A stretch of 64,000 bases of DNA. Origin: Pseudoalteromonas sp. '520P1 No. 423' (GTDB lineage: Bacteria; Pseudomonadota; Gammaproteobacteria; Enterobacterales; Alteromonadaceae). The stretch covers positions 1,252,680 through 1,316,679 of the forward strand of contig NZ_BBZB01000002.1 of assembly GCF_001269985.1 (NCBI RefSeq), given 5' to 3'. A program made the translations under genes and the position numbers. Shown piece after piece: positions 53,316 through 62,679 of this stretch (its first letter is position 1; every line of letters begins with the position of its first letter). The notes under the pieces were generated by a model. The model saw only the letters and a program-made list of their open reading frames with translations. It did no database searches and had not been told where the DNA came from.

Positions 53316-53732
53316 TTATTTAGGTTTCTTTTGAGATCTGTTATTTACGCTAAAATAGATTATAAAAAAAATTATTGCGTAGCCAGATGCATAAATGATT
53401 GCTAAAAATAAGCTATCTTGCCCATCACCAAAAAACAAATTAGCAATATTTATTATGAAAGACCCATTAGGTAAATGGACTGGACCTAGAAATATGCCAA
53501 AGAAAAAGCCAATTAATATCGTTTTCAAATAACAATTGTCTAGTAGGCAAGTAATGAGGATACAACTGACTATAAATAATAATAAACCCAATACTGCCAT
53601 GCCAATCATAAATGGCCAATATAAAGCAGATGGATCAGATGCAAAAACAGATGAAGGTAAAGCTAAGCTAATAATCAGTATAAACTTTTTTACAATGCTA
53701 CTGACATTACAACGAGCTTCCTTACCCTGCAT
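53316..53732 (-). CDS. Multi-span membrane protein of unknown function
   Basis: 138 residues: a signal-like first helix ending PSSVFA, then three further helices (FMIGMAVLGLLLFIVSCILI; KTILIGFFFGIFLGPVHL; FLAIIYASGYAIIFFIIYF). A Cys pair (ITCLLDNC) follows helix 2. No family recognised. It is convergent with the AraC gene. Confidence 0.6.
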   Translation of the reverse strand: MQGKEARCNVSSIVKKFILIISLALPSSVFASDPSALYWPFMIGMAVLGLLLFIVSCILITCLLDNCYLKTILIGFFFGIFLGPVHLPNGSFIINIANLFFGDGQDSLFLAIIYASGYAIIFFIIYFSVNNRSQKKPK

Positions 53733-53783
53733 TGTTCTGATCCTTAAATACTTTACCTAACTAACCTAATCTTACCAGAACAA

Positions 53784-53960
53784 TCAGGCTCTTGTACTTA
53801 ATAACATATATTCTTTTGCATACTCCCATAACATTTGCGCTTGTTTTATATTCTCACCATTACGATATAAATCTAATGCATGTACTGCATAATCCTGTGC
53901 AGTACTGTTATTATCTAAGTCCAAAAAGTTCATCTGTGAAGCATATTCTTGAATCTTCAT
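53784..53960 (-). CDS. Possible short protein or fragment (58 aa)
   Basis: MKIQEYASQMNFLDLDNNST then AQDYAVHALDLYRNGENIKQ and AQMLWEYAKEYMLLSTRA: helical, TPR-like. Coding-like codons continue upstream of the ATG (GDFKIATGIE) until a stop, so it may be the end of a larger lost gene. Confidence 0.4.
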   Translation of the reverse strand: MKIQEYASQMNFLDLDNNSTAQDYAVHALDLYRNGENIKQAQMLWEYAKEYMLLSTRA

Positions 53961-54082
53961 TTCTATACCTGTTGCGATTTTAAAATCACCAAAATTTCAC
54001 TTGATTTCTTAAAGCAAAATTTAAGCCATTAATAGAAATTTTAAAGAATTTATTATCTGAAGATTTGGGTTATTAAAAAAGA

Positions 54083-54126
54083 AAAACACTTTAAATATCT
54101 CTATCCAGATCTATTTAAAGTGTTTT
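54083..54126 (-). terminator. Terminator of the protease gene
   Basis: Perfect 14-bp stem AAAACACTTTAAAT / ATTTAAAGTGTTTT, 16-base loop, with a T-rich tail on the minus strand. Confidence 0.85.
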
Positions 54127-54163
54127 GTAAACTCTAAAATGTCGTTAGTTCTTAAAGTCTAAA

Positions 54164-56041
54164 TTAGTAAGAAGCTGTAAGACTAATACCTGAATAAGTA
54201 CTATAACCCTTTACTCTAATATACACTGTACCAGCTTGTGTAATATTTAAACTACAACTTTCTGAATTACCATTTTTATAAGGGCGGCAGTCATAATCTG
54301 TATCTGTCGGTTGTGCTCCTTGCTTCACATACAAATCACCATCACCGGTACCGCCAGACATTTGCACTGCTAACCTCGAATTTGCTGGAACGGCTATTTC
54401 GTAAAAACTTTCAGATCCAGCGCTGCCAGATAAACCAGTTTTTGGTATTCCATTTTCTAAACAACTACTGCCTGTACAACCACCACCTGACGTTTCATAG
54501 CTCGCTGTAATTGTTGTACTGTATGAAGAATATCCATGAACCATAGCATACATTTTACCTGCAGATGGATTATTAATGACACAGCTTTCATTATTACCAT
54601 TTTTATAAGGTCTACATGAATAAGCTGTTAAAGTTGCTTTTTGGCCTTGATTTACATATAAATCTGCATCACCTGACCCACCAGCAATATTTAACGTTAC
54701 GCTTGCAGCACCTGATGGTACATCAATAAAGAAATCAGTGGTGGAACCTGTACCACCTGAAACTGATTTCGATTGATTATTTGATAATTCAGTTTCATCT
54801 ACAGGGCAGTTATTGCCACATCCTGTATCATCTGCCAATGCAAAAACCATCTTATTAGGCGAGCCCGCTTTTGCATCAGAAACGACATTACTGGTTGATC
54901 TTGAATTCAATAAACTTTCAACTTGTGAACTTGATAAGCCTGTATTTTCATCTAAATACAATGCAGCAACACCCGCTACATGAGGCGCAGCCATCGAAGT
55001 ACCACTGATCGTATTTGTAGCAGAGTTAGAGTTATACCATGCAGAAGTGATATTTGAACCAGGTGCGTATATATCTAAGCAATTACCATAGTTAGAAAAA
55101 CTAGAACGTGAATCACCATTTGCAGTAGAACCAACGGTAATAGCATTTGCCGCTCTTGCAGGCGAATAATTACATGCATTACTGTTATCATTACCTGCCG
55201 CCACAACAAATGTAATACCCGCTGAAACTGCCGCATTTACAGCATCATCAGTCGCTTGAGATGCACCACCACCTAAACTCATATTTGCAACAGAAGGACC
55301 TGATGCATTATTTTTAACCCAATTAATACCTTGGATCACGCCCGAATTACTACCTGAACCGTTACAGCCTAATACTCTTACACCCACAACATTAACATTT
55401 TTAGCAACACCGTATTTCGAACCTGCAATGGTGCCAGCTACATGTGTTCCATGACCATTACAATCTGTTGCGTTATTATCATTATCAATGAAGTCGTAAC
55501 CGCTCGTAGCACGACCACCAAATTCATTATGCGAGTTAAGTACACCAGTATCAACAACATAGGCAGTTACACCAGTGCCATCATAATCATAATGATAATT
55601 ACCATCTAAAGAACCTGAGCGTTGATCTACGCGATCTAGACCCCAAGTAGGACTAGCTTGATCGCCAGAAGCTTGAATTGGTGTTGCATACATCATTTGA
55701 TCTTGTTCAATATATGCGATATTTGGATCTGAAAGCATTTGCTTTACTTGTTCTTGATTTGCATCAATTAATACACCATTTAATGCACTACCGAAATTAG
55801 TTTGAACATTGACGTCATATTTATTATTTAGTGATGCACCTTGCTCTGTAGCAAACTGTGCAATTGATTGATCACTGTCTAAATTTAAAACGCTGGGAGT
55901 ATTAAAAACAACAATATATTTGTCTTTTATTGCTCTTGATTCATCGACTTGTAATAATGTTGCCTTATATTCATTAGCCTGAACAGATGAATATGAAAGT
56001 GCAGCTGTCACTGCCAACGTTACTAAATGTTTTGTTTGCAT
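54164..56041 (-). CDS. Secreted subtilisin-like serine protease (S8) with two PPC domains
   Basis: 625 residues. Signal peptide (1-22, cleavage after SVQA), inhibitor-I9 propeptide (about 40-117: DKYIVVFNTPSVLN to IAYIEQDQ), catalytic domain with Asp 164 (AYVVDTGV), His 197 (NGHGTHVAGT) and Ser 349 (SGTSMAAPHVAG), oxyanion Asn in VVAAGND. Two pre-peptidase C-terminal (PPC) domains follow (about 425-515 and 530-625), both with GGSGDADLYV / GGTGDGDLYV, RPYKNGNNESC-type motifs and a Cys pair. Typical type-II-secreted exoprotease of marine Alteromonadales, for protein degradation outside the cell. Confidence 0.95.
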   Translation of the reverse strand: MQTKHLVTLAVTAALSYSSVQANEYKATLLQVDESRAIKDKYIVVFNTPSVLNLDSDQSIAQFATEQGASLNNKYDVNVQTNFGSALNGVLIDANQEQVKQMLSDPNIAYIEQDQMMYATPIQASGDQASPTWGLDRVDQRSGSLDGNYHYDYDGTGVTAYVVDTGVLNSHNEFGGRATSGYDFIDNDNNATDCNGHGTHVAGTIAGSKYGVAKNVNVVGVRVLGCNGSGSNSGVIQGINWVKNNASGPSVANMSLGGGASQATDDAVNAAVSAGITFVVAAGNDNSNACNYSPARAANAITVGSTANGDSRSSFSNYGNCLDIYAPGSNITSAWYNSNSATNTISGTSMAAPHVAGVAALYLDENTGLSSSQVESLLNSRSTSNVVSDAKAGSPNKMVFALADDTGCGNNCPVDETELSNNQSKSVSGGTGSTTDFFIDVPSGAASVTLNIAGGSGDADLYVNQGQKATLTAYSCRPYKNGNNESCVINNPSAGKMYAMVHGYSSYSTTITASYETSGGGCTGSSCLENGIPKTGLSGSAGSESFYEIAVPANSRLAVQMSGGTGDGDLYVKQGAQPTDTDYDCRPYKNGNSESCSLNITQAGTVYIRVKGYSTYSGISLTASY

Positions 56042-56219
56042 TTTATTCTCCGTAGATTATATTTTTGCCAAGAGGCAATTTAAAAATAGACTACAGTTAC
56101 CGTTTCTAGGTACTTAAATGTAAACAGATGTAAACAGTCAATCCAACCAATGAATAAATACTGGATTTAAAACCATTAAGGTATTGTTTTATTTTAATTT
56201 ATTAAATAATGAGTTTTTT

Positions 56220-57533
56220 CTAATAAATAAAATTAGGTAAGCTAATTGTTGCGATAGCACCATCAGAATCTGTTCGGTTTTTTAAGTCCAGCTCACCCTG
56301 TTGATTACGGATAAACTCTCGGCTAATAATTAACCCGATACCAGATCCTTACTCTTTTGTTGAATAAAATGGCACAAATAAGTTGTCTAAATTGGCAATT
56401 CCTGTGCCTGAATCAATAATATCAATCTGTGTAAACTCATTATCTTGGTGCCATTGCATTAAAACTTGCTCATTTTTTTTACTTGCTTCAAATGCATTTT
56501 TAATGAGATTAATTAGTGCTTGCTCTAATTGACCAGGGTCAGCTAAAAATGCTTGATTTGATAAGTTAAGTTTAATTTCAAGTTTAAGGAAAATGGCTCG
56601 CATACGATCGGTTATATCTTTTGGTAATACATGCTCAATTTTTGCGGGTGCTAGTTTACTAAACGCAGAATAATTCTCGACAAACTCTAATAACTGTAAT
56701 GAACGCTTTTCAATTACTTGTAAAATGTTTTTTTCTAGCTTCTCTTGTTCTGGTTTTAATGGCCCCGCTATTTTCCTTTCTTGTAATGATTGTGTCATAG
56801 AGTAGATAGGCGTTAATGAATTTCTCACTTCATGATTAAGTACCCTAATCAAACGTTGCCAAACTTGTTTTTCATTTGCTCTAAGTTGTTGCTCTATTGA
56901 AAATAAAACCAATAGTTGATAATTACGCCCACTTCGTTTTAAAACATGGTGTGTCACTTCAAAACGTTGCCCTAAAGTAGTGTCACTATTTTGTTGCCAT
57001 TTATTATCTTCAAAAGATAAACCTAAAGTGGATGCATGTTTACCTAACCATTTATTAGATGAGGTTTTTAGTAGAGATTCTATTGTATGATTTGCTGAAT
57101 ATATTTGTTGATGATGATCGAGTACTATAATCGGTAAACTGAGATCTTTAATGAATTCAGATAAAAATGATTCGTTGTGCATGTATTCAAATCGTTTATC
57201 GATGAGTTTATTGCTTAATTTTTCAAAATCATTTCTAAGATTTGTTACCCTACCCGCTTTATACTCTGCTAAATGCCAGCTATTAAACTCTTCGTTGCCT
57301 ATGGCATCAAGTTGTAGGCCTATGCGCTCTATCGTGTCAGTAACGCTTTTAAAGCATCGTCTTGCAACAAAAATACTTGGGATCATAAAAGCCATTATTA
57401 AAGTACTGGCACTGAGGAAATCCATCTCACTCATGTCAGTAATATAAGTACAAGGTAAAAGCGGTAGCATTGTTAAAAAACAAAGTTTGTAAACTAGCTT
57501 ATTTTCTAGAGATGATTTATCAGTCACTAGCAT
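56220..57533 (-). pseudogene. Sensor histidine kinase of the efflux locus, nonsense codon before the G-box
   Basis: Open from 57533 to a TAA at 56349, giving two membrane helices, a HAMP/PAS-like region and the H-box NHEVRNSLTPIYSMTQSL, N-box QLEQALINLIKNAFEASK and FVPFYSTKE. Beyond the TAA the frame continues GSGIGLIISREFIRNQQGEL to a natural stop at 56220, exactly the G2 box that should follow. A single base change would restore 437 codons. The 394-residue product lacks the G2 ATP-lid and should be inactive or impaired. Confidence 0.85.
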
Positions 57534-58025
57534 TCCAAATTCTTTGGGTCGATAGCGAACTTTTCTAATCGTCGATAAATAGCGGATTTACTCATACCTA
57601 AAAACTCACCGGCTTCAATTACATTACCTTGATAATGTTTAATTGCTGTGACCAAGGTTATTTTCTCATTTTCTTCTAAAGTCATTAGTGGAAAACTTTG
57701 TGTACTTGGATCATTTTGATGATTTAAGCTTAATGACTGAACATCTAGCTGATCATTTTCGCTCATTATCACTGCGCGCTCTATGCTATGGCTAAGCTCT
57801 CTGACATTTCCGATCCAAGGGTGTTTTAAAATAGCAATTTGTGCATCTTTTAATAAAGACATTTCCCCTCTTTGATATTTATTTGAATGTTTTTCCAATA
57901 AATATTCACTAAGACACGTGATATCTTCTATACGTTCTCTTAATGGTGGGATGTGCAATTCAATTGTATTAAGCCTAAATAATAAATCTCTTCGAAATTG
58001 CTCTGATGTAATCAATTTCTCAAGG
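57527..58025 (-). pseudogene. NtrC-type response regulator, C-terminal half only
   Basis: Reads VINADLEKLITSEQFRRDLL then FRLNTIELHIPPLRERIEDI, the second half of a sigma54-activator AAA+ domain (sensor I, arginine finger), GNVRELSHSIERAVIM and the Fis-type helix-turn-helix ITLVTAIKHYQGNVIEAGEF. The receiver, Walker A and Walker B are gone; the break lies within 10 bases of the ABC gene's stop. The open frame from ATG 58015 would make only a DNA-binding fragment. Overlaps the kinase start by 7 bases. Confidence 0.85.
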
Positions 58026-58035
58026 TCAGCATTAA

Positions 58036-58818
58036 TTACACCACTGCTTCTTGAGTTTGATTAACAAAAGTTGCCGTTTCATTTGATGTTTTCTCTTGCG
58101 CTTGAGAAAACTGCATTATTTTACCATCGAGTAATTGTACTTGTTTAGTCGCATGTCCTGCATAACGTACATCATGAGTCACCATGCAAATTGTTGTTCC
58201 TTGTTTATTTAAATTATTGAGTAAATCCATTACAGCATCTCCATTTTTAGAGTCTAAATTACCAGTCGGTTCATCAACTAAAAATATGCTCGGCTGACCA
58301 GCTAATGCTCTAGCTATTGCAACTCTTTGCTGCTGACCACCAGATAACTGGTTAGGTTGATGACTTTTACGGTGTTCCATTTCTACTTGTGTTAATGCAT
58401 TCATAACACGTTCTTGTATTTCTGACTGTGTTAAAGCGTCTTCCCTATAAGTTAACGGTAGTGCTACGTTATCAAAAATACTGAGTTCATCAATTAAATT
58501 AAAGGACTGAAAAACAAAACCTATATGTATATTTCTTAACTCAGCTTGCTGGTCCATATCAAGCTGCGAGGTATCAACATTTTCAATTAAATATTCGCCT
58601 TTACTAGGAGAATCTAATAAGCCTAAAAGGGATAATAAATTAGACTTACCAAAGCCTGAAGGACCGCTAATAGATAAGTAATCACCAGGCATAATATCTA
58701 AATCAATATCCGATAATGCCTTTATTTCAATATTAGATGAGTGATACGTTTTAGATATATTTTTTAACGTGATAATTGGTTTTTTGTGTGTTTTATTAGT
58801 TGTGCTGTTCATTATCAT
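58036..58818 (-). CDS. ABC transporter ATPase, MacB/LolD type
   Basis: 260 residues, complete: Walker A GPSGFGKSNLLSLLGLLD, Q-loop FVFQSFNLIDEL, signature LSGGQQQRVAIARALAG, Walker B IFLVDEPTGNLDSKNGD and His switch VTHDVRYA. Such ATPases drive FtsX-type permeases for export of peptides or lipoproteins. No permease gene is left here: the next gene downstream is a truncated response regulator, so the ATPase is probably without its partner. Preceded by the membrane-fusion protein, 6 bases upstream. Confidence 0.85.
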   Translation of the reverse strand: MIMNSTTNKTHKKPIITLKNISKTYHSSNIEIKALSDIDLDIMPGDYLSISGPSGFGKSNLLSLLGLLDSPSKGEYLIENVDTSQLDMDQQAELRNIHIGFVFQSFNLIDELSIFDNVALPLTYREDALTQSEIQERVMNALTQVEMEHRKSHQPNQLSGGQQQRVAIARALAGQPSIFLVDEPTGNLDSKNGDAVMDLLNNLNKQGTTICMVTHDVRYAGHATKQVQLLDGKIMQFSQAQEKTSNETATFVNQTQEAVV

Positions 58819-58824
58819 TCCTTT

Positions 58825-59622
58825 TTATAGCGTTATTACTAAGTTTCTCTGCGTAGCAGAGTGTTGAGACATATCTGATACAATCAGTTTGTCACCAAGC
58901 ACAGCACCACTTATCACTTCAATTTGATTATCCGAAAGTGTACCAAATTTTATTGTGGTTAACTGTGCGCTTTGAGCATCACGGCTCATTCGATAGATAT
59001 CTTTTTCTTTAAAGTTGTAAACATTATTAGGTTGTTCAACATAGAGGGCATTATTTATTTCTTTAACATGTACTTTACCCTCCACTGTTAGTTCTGGTCT
59101 TGCATTTGCTGGGAGTGGCCCAGTTAAATCAAGCTCAACCATCACGCGCCCGTCAGTGATCACAGGGTCAATTCTTAAAACTTTTGCTCTGATAGTCTTA
59201 TCTGAAGTCATAACTTGCTGATTAAATTCAGCATTTTGACGAGCTAGTTCAAGCTTGGCATTGATCACCGCTTGCTCTAATTGAGGATCAGTTAGGGTCA
59301 TAATGACTGTATCTTTATTAACCTTAGCACCAGGGTAAAGTTGAATGCTTTCCACGATTGCTTGCGATTGACTGGTCAATAGTCTTTGATAATTTGCTTT
59401 TAATCGACCATATCCAGATACATTTACTTTAAAAGTACCTTGCTTTACTTGTGCAATTCTAACGTTATTTTTTTCTAGTGAAGGAGTATCATCTAACGAC
59501 ACACCAGTCCAAATTAAAAACAGTGCAATTAAAGATATCAAAATTACAATCAGATATTTTTTATTAAAGCTTTGTGGTTTTTTTTCAGAGTACTTGTTAA
59601 GTCCATACTTTAAACATTCCAA
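58825..59622 (-). CDS. Membrane-fusion (HlyD/MacA-like) protein, internally shortened
   Basis: 265 residues where relatives have about 400-420. A membrane helix (YLIVILISLIALFLIWTGV), then the first lipoyl half (VSGYGRLKANYQRLLTSQSQ, VIMTLTDPQLEQAVINAKLE), then directly DKTIRAKVLRIDPVITDGRV and the beta-barrel and proximal domains. The long coiled-coil hairpin and the returning lipoyl half are missing, although the frame is kept. Such a protein cannot form the normal periplasmic tunnel, so the system is likely dead. Confidence 0.75.
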   Translation of the reverse strand: MECLKYGLNKYSEKKPQSFNKKYLIVILISLIALFLIWTGVSLDDTPSLEKNNVRIAQVKQGTFKVNVSGYGRLKANYQRLLTSQSQAIVESIQLYPGAKVNKDTVIMTLTDPQLEQAVINAKLELARQNAEFNQQVMTSDKTIRAKVLRIDPVITDGRVMVELDLTGPLPANARPELTVEGKVHVKEINNALYVEQPNNVYNFKEKDIYRMSRDAQSAQLTTIKFGTLSDNQIEVISGAVLGDKLIVSDMSQHSATQRNLVITL

Positions 59623-59835
59623 TAAATTTTTTATTCATTATTGATACGTAATAGCGATAAGCATGCCAAAAGTTTAATACTTGATTTATAGAGGATTTTT
59701 GTTTTTTATGTATTTAAGGCTTCCCTCTACAGGGAAGTTGAAGTTAAAAGTGGGAATAAAATAAAACTAAAGTTGAGAATTAAGATAATTGTCGAATTTG
59801 ATGTGACTTAAGTTCTAGTGTTTTAAATTTTGTAA

Positions 59836-60205
59836 CTATTCAGCCTTATCGTCAATAAATACATCTGGAAGCTGATTTTTGAATAGCAATTCAAGAGATA
59901 GGCTTGCAGATACATATTGTTTTCTGCAAGTCGATAAATAGCTTCTGATCAAACAGAACATCTCTGCGCCTGCATACTTCTGAAACATCCAGATATTTTT
60001 TGATGAACTTTTGTCATCCTAATATCATTCTCTCCTTGATTATTGGTAAATGGGACTGCAGCGCTCGTCAGACTTCGCCCATTGCATGCCATCTTGCTCC
60101 CATGCTCTTTCTAACGCTCGGATATGATTAGCATTGCATAAAGCATGTTGGCACTTAGTATATTGATAATACGGCTTCCAATGGTCATGAATGAACATGC
60201 TAGAA
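59836..60205 (-). pseudogene. IS66-family transposase C-terminal remnant
   Basis: Minus strand: FIHDHWKPYYQYTKCQHALC then [20 protein letters not shown] ('HD.fkpY......haLCnaHhlReL' of IS66), then with stops SYLSTCRKQYVSASLSLELL, near the C-terminal end. Several frame breaks. Confidence 0.65.
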
Positions 60206-60276
60206 ATGGTAAATATTTTTCTTCGACTAAAGAATTTCGACGGAGAATTAGTGACTTTTTCACAACAACATTACCT
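60171..60276 (+). pseudogene. IS630-family transposase C-terminal fragment
   Basis: MNEHARNGKYFSSTKEFRRR then ISDFFTTTLPDIA: the well-known C-terminus of IS630 transposases ('iErLWk.MnEhar.NkYF.s.kEFr..i..Ff...l'). It runs straight into the PstS-like fragment. Confidence 0.65.
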
Positions 60277-60610
60277 GATATTGCAGTTATTGTGTATCCT
60301 TCAATAGTAACGCTATGGATGCATCTGCAATATCTCGGCTATTTTTCCGGATAGTTCGGTTGCTATACCCTTGAATCAAATTGAGGCAAGTAGTGCTACA
60401 GGACAATTTAACTCAAAGGCGCTTAAAAAATCATCAAGCCAACTAAAAGCATATTGGTCTAAACTGGTATTTACAGGTAAAGGTTCTCCACCAAAAAGTG
60501 TAGATAATAACGTCGCAGTTATAGACCTTGTTGCTTCCAACCCTAACATTATAAGTTACGTTGATTCGAGTGCTATTACCGATAGAGTGAAAGTACTGAC
60601 AACATTTTAA
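60273..60610 (+). pseudogene. PstS-like periplasmic binding protein, C-terminal fragment
   Basis: DIAVIVYPSIV, a frame change, NAMDASAISRLFF, another, then NQIEASSATGQFNSKALKKS and YWSKLVFTGKGSPPKSVDNN and NPNIISYVDSSAITDRVKVL: the C-terminal half of the small PstS-like proteins ('ayWsklvFTGkG.pPk.v......v..NpnaIgYvd.s'). The signal peptide and first half are missing. Confidence 0.7.
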
Positions 60611-60732
60611 AGCTATTTAACCAGCAATTATAATCAGTGTATCATTATTATTTAACATTAATTATCCTAGAGTAGTTAATATAAGGCCGTTGATATACAA
60701 TATACTAATAACCTTAAGCTGTGTAAGTTAAC

Positions 60733-61941
60733 ATGATAACTATAGATAAAATTGCTGAACAATATGTGAAGCTATCTCTTAAAATAGGTCAACATAGTGA
60801 ATACTACGTTGATGCTTATTATGGACCTGCTGATTGGCAGCCTAAGCAAAGTAAAACCGATTTAAATACGCTTTACAAAGATGCCTGTAAGCTCATAAAC
60901 GATATCGACAAGATAATTACCAATAACAGATCTCGCCGTGTGCATTATTTATATGTACATATAAAAGCAAGTGCGACTTATATAAACAAGTTATTAGGCA
61001 ATGAATTAAAGTTTTTAGATGAGTGTGCTGCTTTATATGATGTTGTACCACCCACTTTTAATACTCAACATTTTGATGTCGTTTTAAAAGAACTAGACAA
61101 TTTAGTACCCGGTACAGGTGATTTGAATACTCGGATGAATGACTACCGCCAAGAATTTGTTATACCTGTAGACAGGCTTGATGCTGTTTTTAATGCTGCT
61201 ATTGATGAAGCAAGAAAGCGCACACTTAATTTTATTGATATTCCAACAAATGAAAATTTCAATGTTGAATTAGTTAATGATCAAGTTTGGAGTGCTTATA
61301 ATTGGTATAAAGGTAACAGCTACAGCTTAATACAACTCAATACTGATCATCCAATTTTTATTGATCGTGTAATAGATTTAGCAGCACACGAAGGCTATCC
61401 TGGACACCACATTTTTAATGCATTAATTGAAAAACATTTAGTGAATAAGAATGGCTGGATGGAATATTGTATCTACAATCTATTTTCTCCTGCTTCGTTA
61501 TTAGCTGAAGGCAGTGCTAATTATGGTATTGATGTGGTATTTCCAATAAAAGAAAGGTTGGATTTTGAGCAGTCAGTGCTGTTTCCATTGGCAGAAATAA
61601 AACCTGAAAAAGCAAAGTTATATTACGATATACAAGCCGTTTTACATAAATTATCTTATGTTGATAATATGGTTGCACAAAAATATTTAGATAATGAAAT
61701 AACTGCAGATCAAGCTGTTAAATTATTGATGAAGTATGCACTGAGTAGTGAAGAACGTTCAAAACAAAGGCTTAAATTTATTGAATATAATCGCTCATAT
61801 GTTATCAACTATAACTATGGGCAAGACTTAGTTAAAGTTTATTTAGCCAACCAAGTTACAAATTCAAGCCATGATGAGCTTTGGCGTGTGTTTACTGAAC
61901 TTTTATCTGAGCCTAGAACAGGTTCAATGATGCAAGTTTGA
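60733..61941 (+). CDS. DUF885-family putative metallo-hydrolase
   Basis: 402 residues, no signal peptide, mostly helical. The metal-site motif is AAHEGYPGHH (His 219, Glu 220, His 225/226), with a later LLAEGSANYGIDV helix that supplies the second Glu, as in the DUF885 relatives of M32-like peptidases. The family normally carries about 550-600 residues and a signal peptide; this is the shorter cytoplasmic form. Substrate unknown. It is preceded by a mosaic of relics and has its own promoter region. Confidence 0.8.
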   Translation: MITIDKIAEQYVKLSLKIGQHSEYYVDAYYGPADWQPKQSKTDLNTLYKDACKLINDIDKIITNNRSRRVHYLYVHIKASATYINKLLGNELKFLDECAALYDVVPPTFNTQHFDVVLKELDNLVPGTGDLNTRMNDYRQEFVIPVDRLDAVFNAAIDEARKRTLNFIDIPTNENFNVELVNDQVWSAYNWYKGNSYSLIQLNTDHPIFIDRVIDLAAHEGYPGHHIFNALIEKHLVNKNGWMEYCIYNLFSPASLLAEGSANYGIDVVFPIKERLDFEQSVLFPLAEIKPEKAKLYYDIQAVLHKLSYVDNMVAQKYLDNEITADQAVKLLMKYALSSEERSKQRLKFIEYNRSYVINYNYGQDLVKVYLANQVTNSSHDELWRVFTELLSEPRTGSMMQV

Positions 61942-61989
61942 AATTGAGTGTTTAAAGACTATTTTTTATAGTCCTTAAACATATAGCTG

Positions 61990-62523
61990 CTAACTATGAT
62001 GCTTTTTCTTAGCATCTAATAACATTTTCCAATGAATAACAGGCTCTGGTAATTCAGGAACTGCTCCTTCAAATTTTGCTACTTTTAGCAACTCATCATT
62101 TTCAATACGTCGGCCTTTATGAATAAAAACACCACGTACATACGCTACTGCATGTAAGGTATTCTCTGATTCAAACCTTTGTTCAATGTAGTAATATTTT
62201 TCATCCCAACCTATCATTTTAGTTTTGATATCAAACTTTTGAAACGGTTTAATTTCTCGAATATAAGTGATTGAACATGCATTCATTATTGGCATCCATT
62301 TATCTTTAATAAATAAATGCAATAAACCCATTTCGGCCATCAACCAAGTTCTTGCTAAGTCCATCATAGCTAGGTAACGAGAGTTATTTAGATGAAAGTT
62401 AATATCACAATCACTTGGTAGTGCACGAAATGAAATCGATCCTTCATCAAGTAAACCTATTCGGTAACTCAGTTTTTTAACTTTAAATAATAAAATATAA
62501 AACAAACGAAAATATAAATTCAT
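61990..62523 (-). CDS. 4HBT-family thioesterase, THEM6-like
   Basis: 177 residues from the ATG at 62523, which begins the basic-hydrophobic helix MNLYFRLFYILLFKVKKL. The hot-dog core shows FRALPSDCDINFHLNNSRYL then AMMDLARTWLMAE (the 'N..Yl...d.aR' motif) and KWMPIMNACSITYIREIKPF, KTKMIGWDEKYYYIEQRF. Resembles the THEM6/Al-like acyl-CoA thioesterases; the N-terminal helix may anchor it. Substrate unknown. Confidence 0.8.
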   Translation of the reverse strand: MNLYFRLFYILLFKVKKLSYRIGLLDEGSISFRALPSDCDINFHLNNSRYLAMMDLARTWLMAEMGLLHLFIKDKWMPIMNACSITYIREIKPFQKFDIKTKMIGWDEKYYYIEQRFESENTLHAVAYVRGVFIHKGRRIENDELLKVAKFEGAVPELPEPVIHWKMLLDAKKKHHS

Positions 62524-62615
62524 GAAAATACACCTTAAATAATGAATTATAATTATAGCCATCGTTTGTTTGGAATAAAAACTCTATTTTGCTCTAAGTT
62601 ATATTTTATATGAAA

Positions 62616-62637
62616 AAACGGACCTTACGGTCCGTTT
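62616..62637 (-). terminator. Terminator of the secreted repeat protein gene
   Basis: Perfect 9-bp GC-containing stem AAACGGACC / GGTCCGTTT, 4-base loop, followed by six T on the minus strand. Confidence 0.9.
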
Positions 62638-62679
62638 GGTATATTCGCAACTACATTTCTGCAATTGTTATAACAAGGA

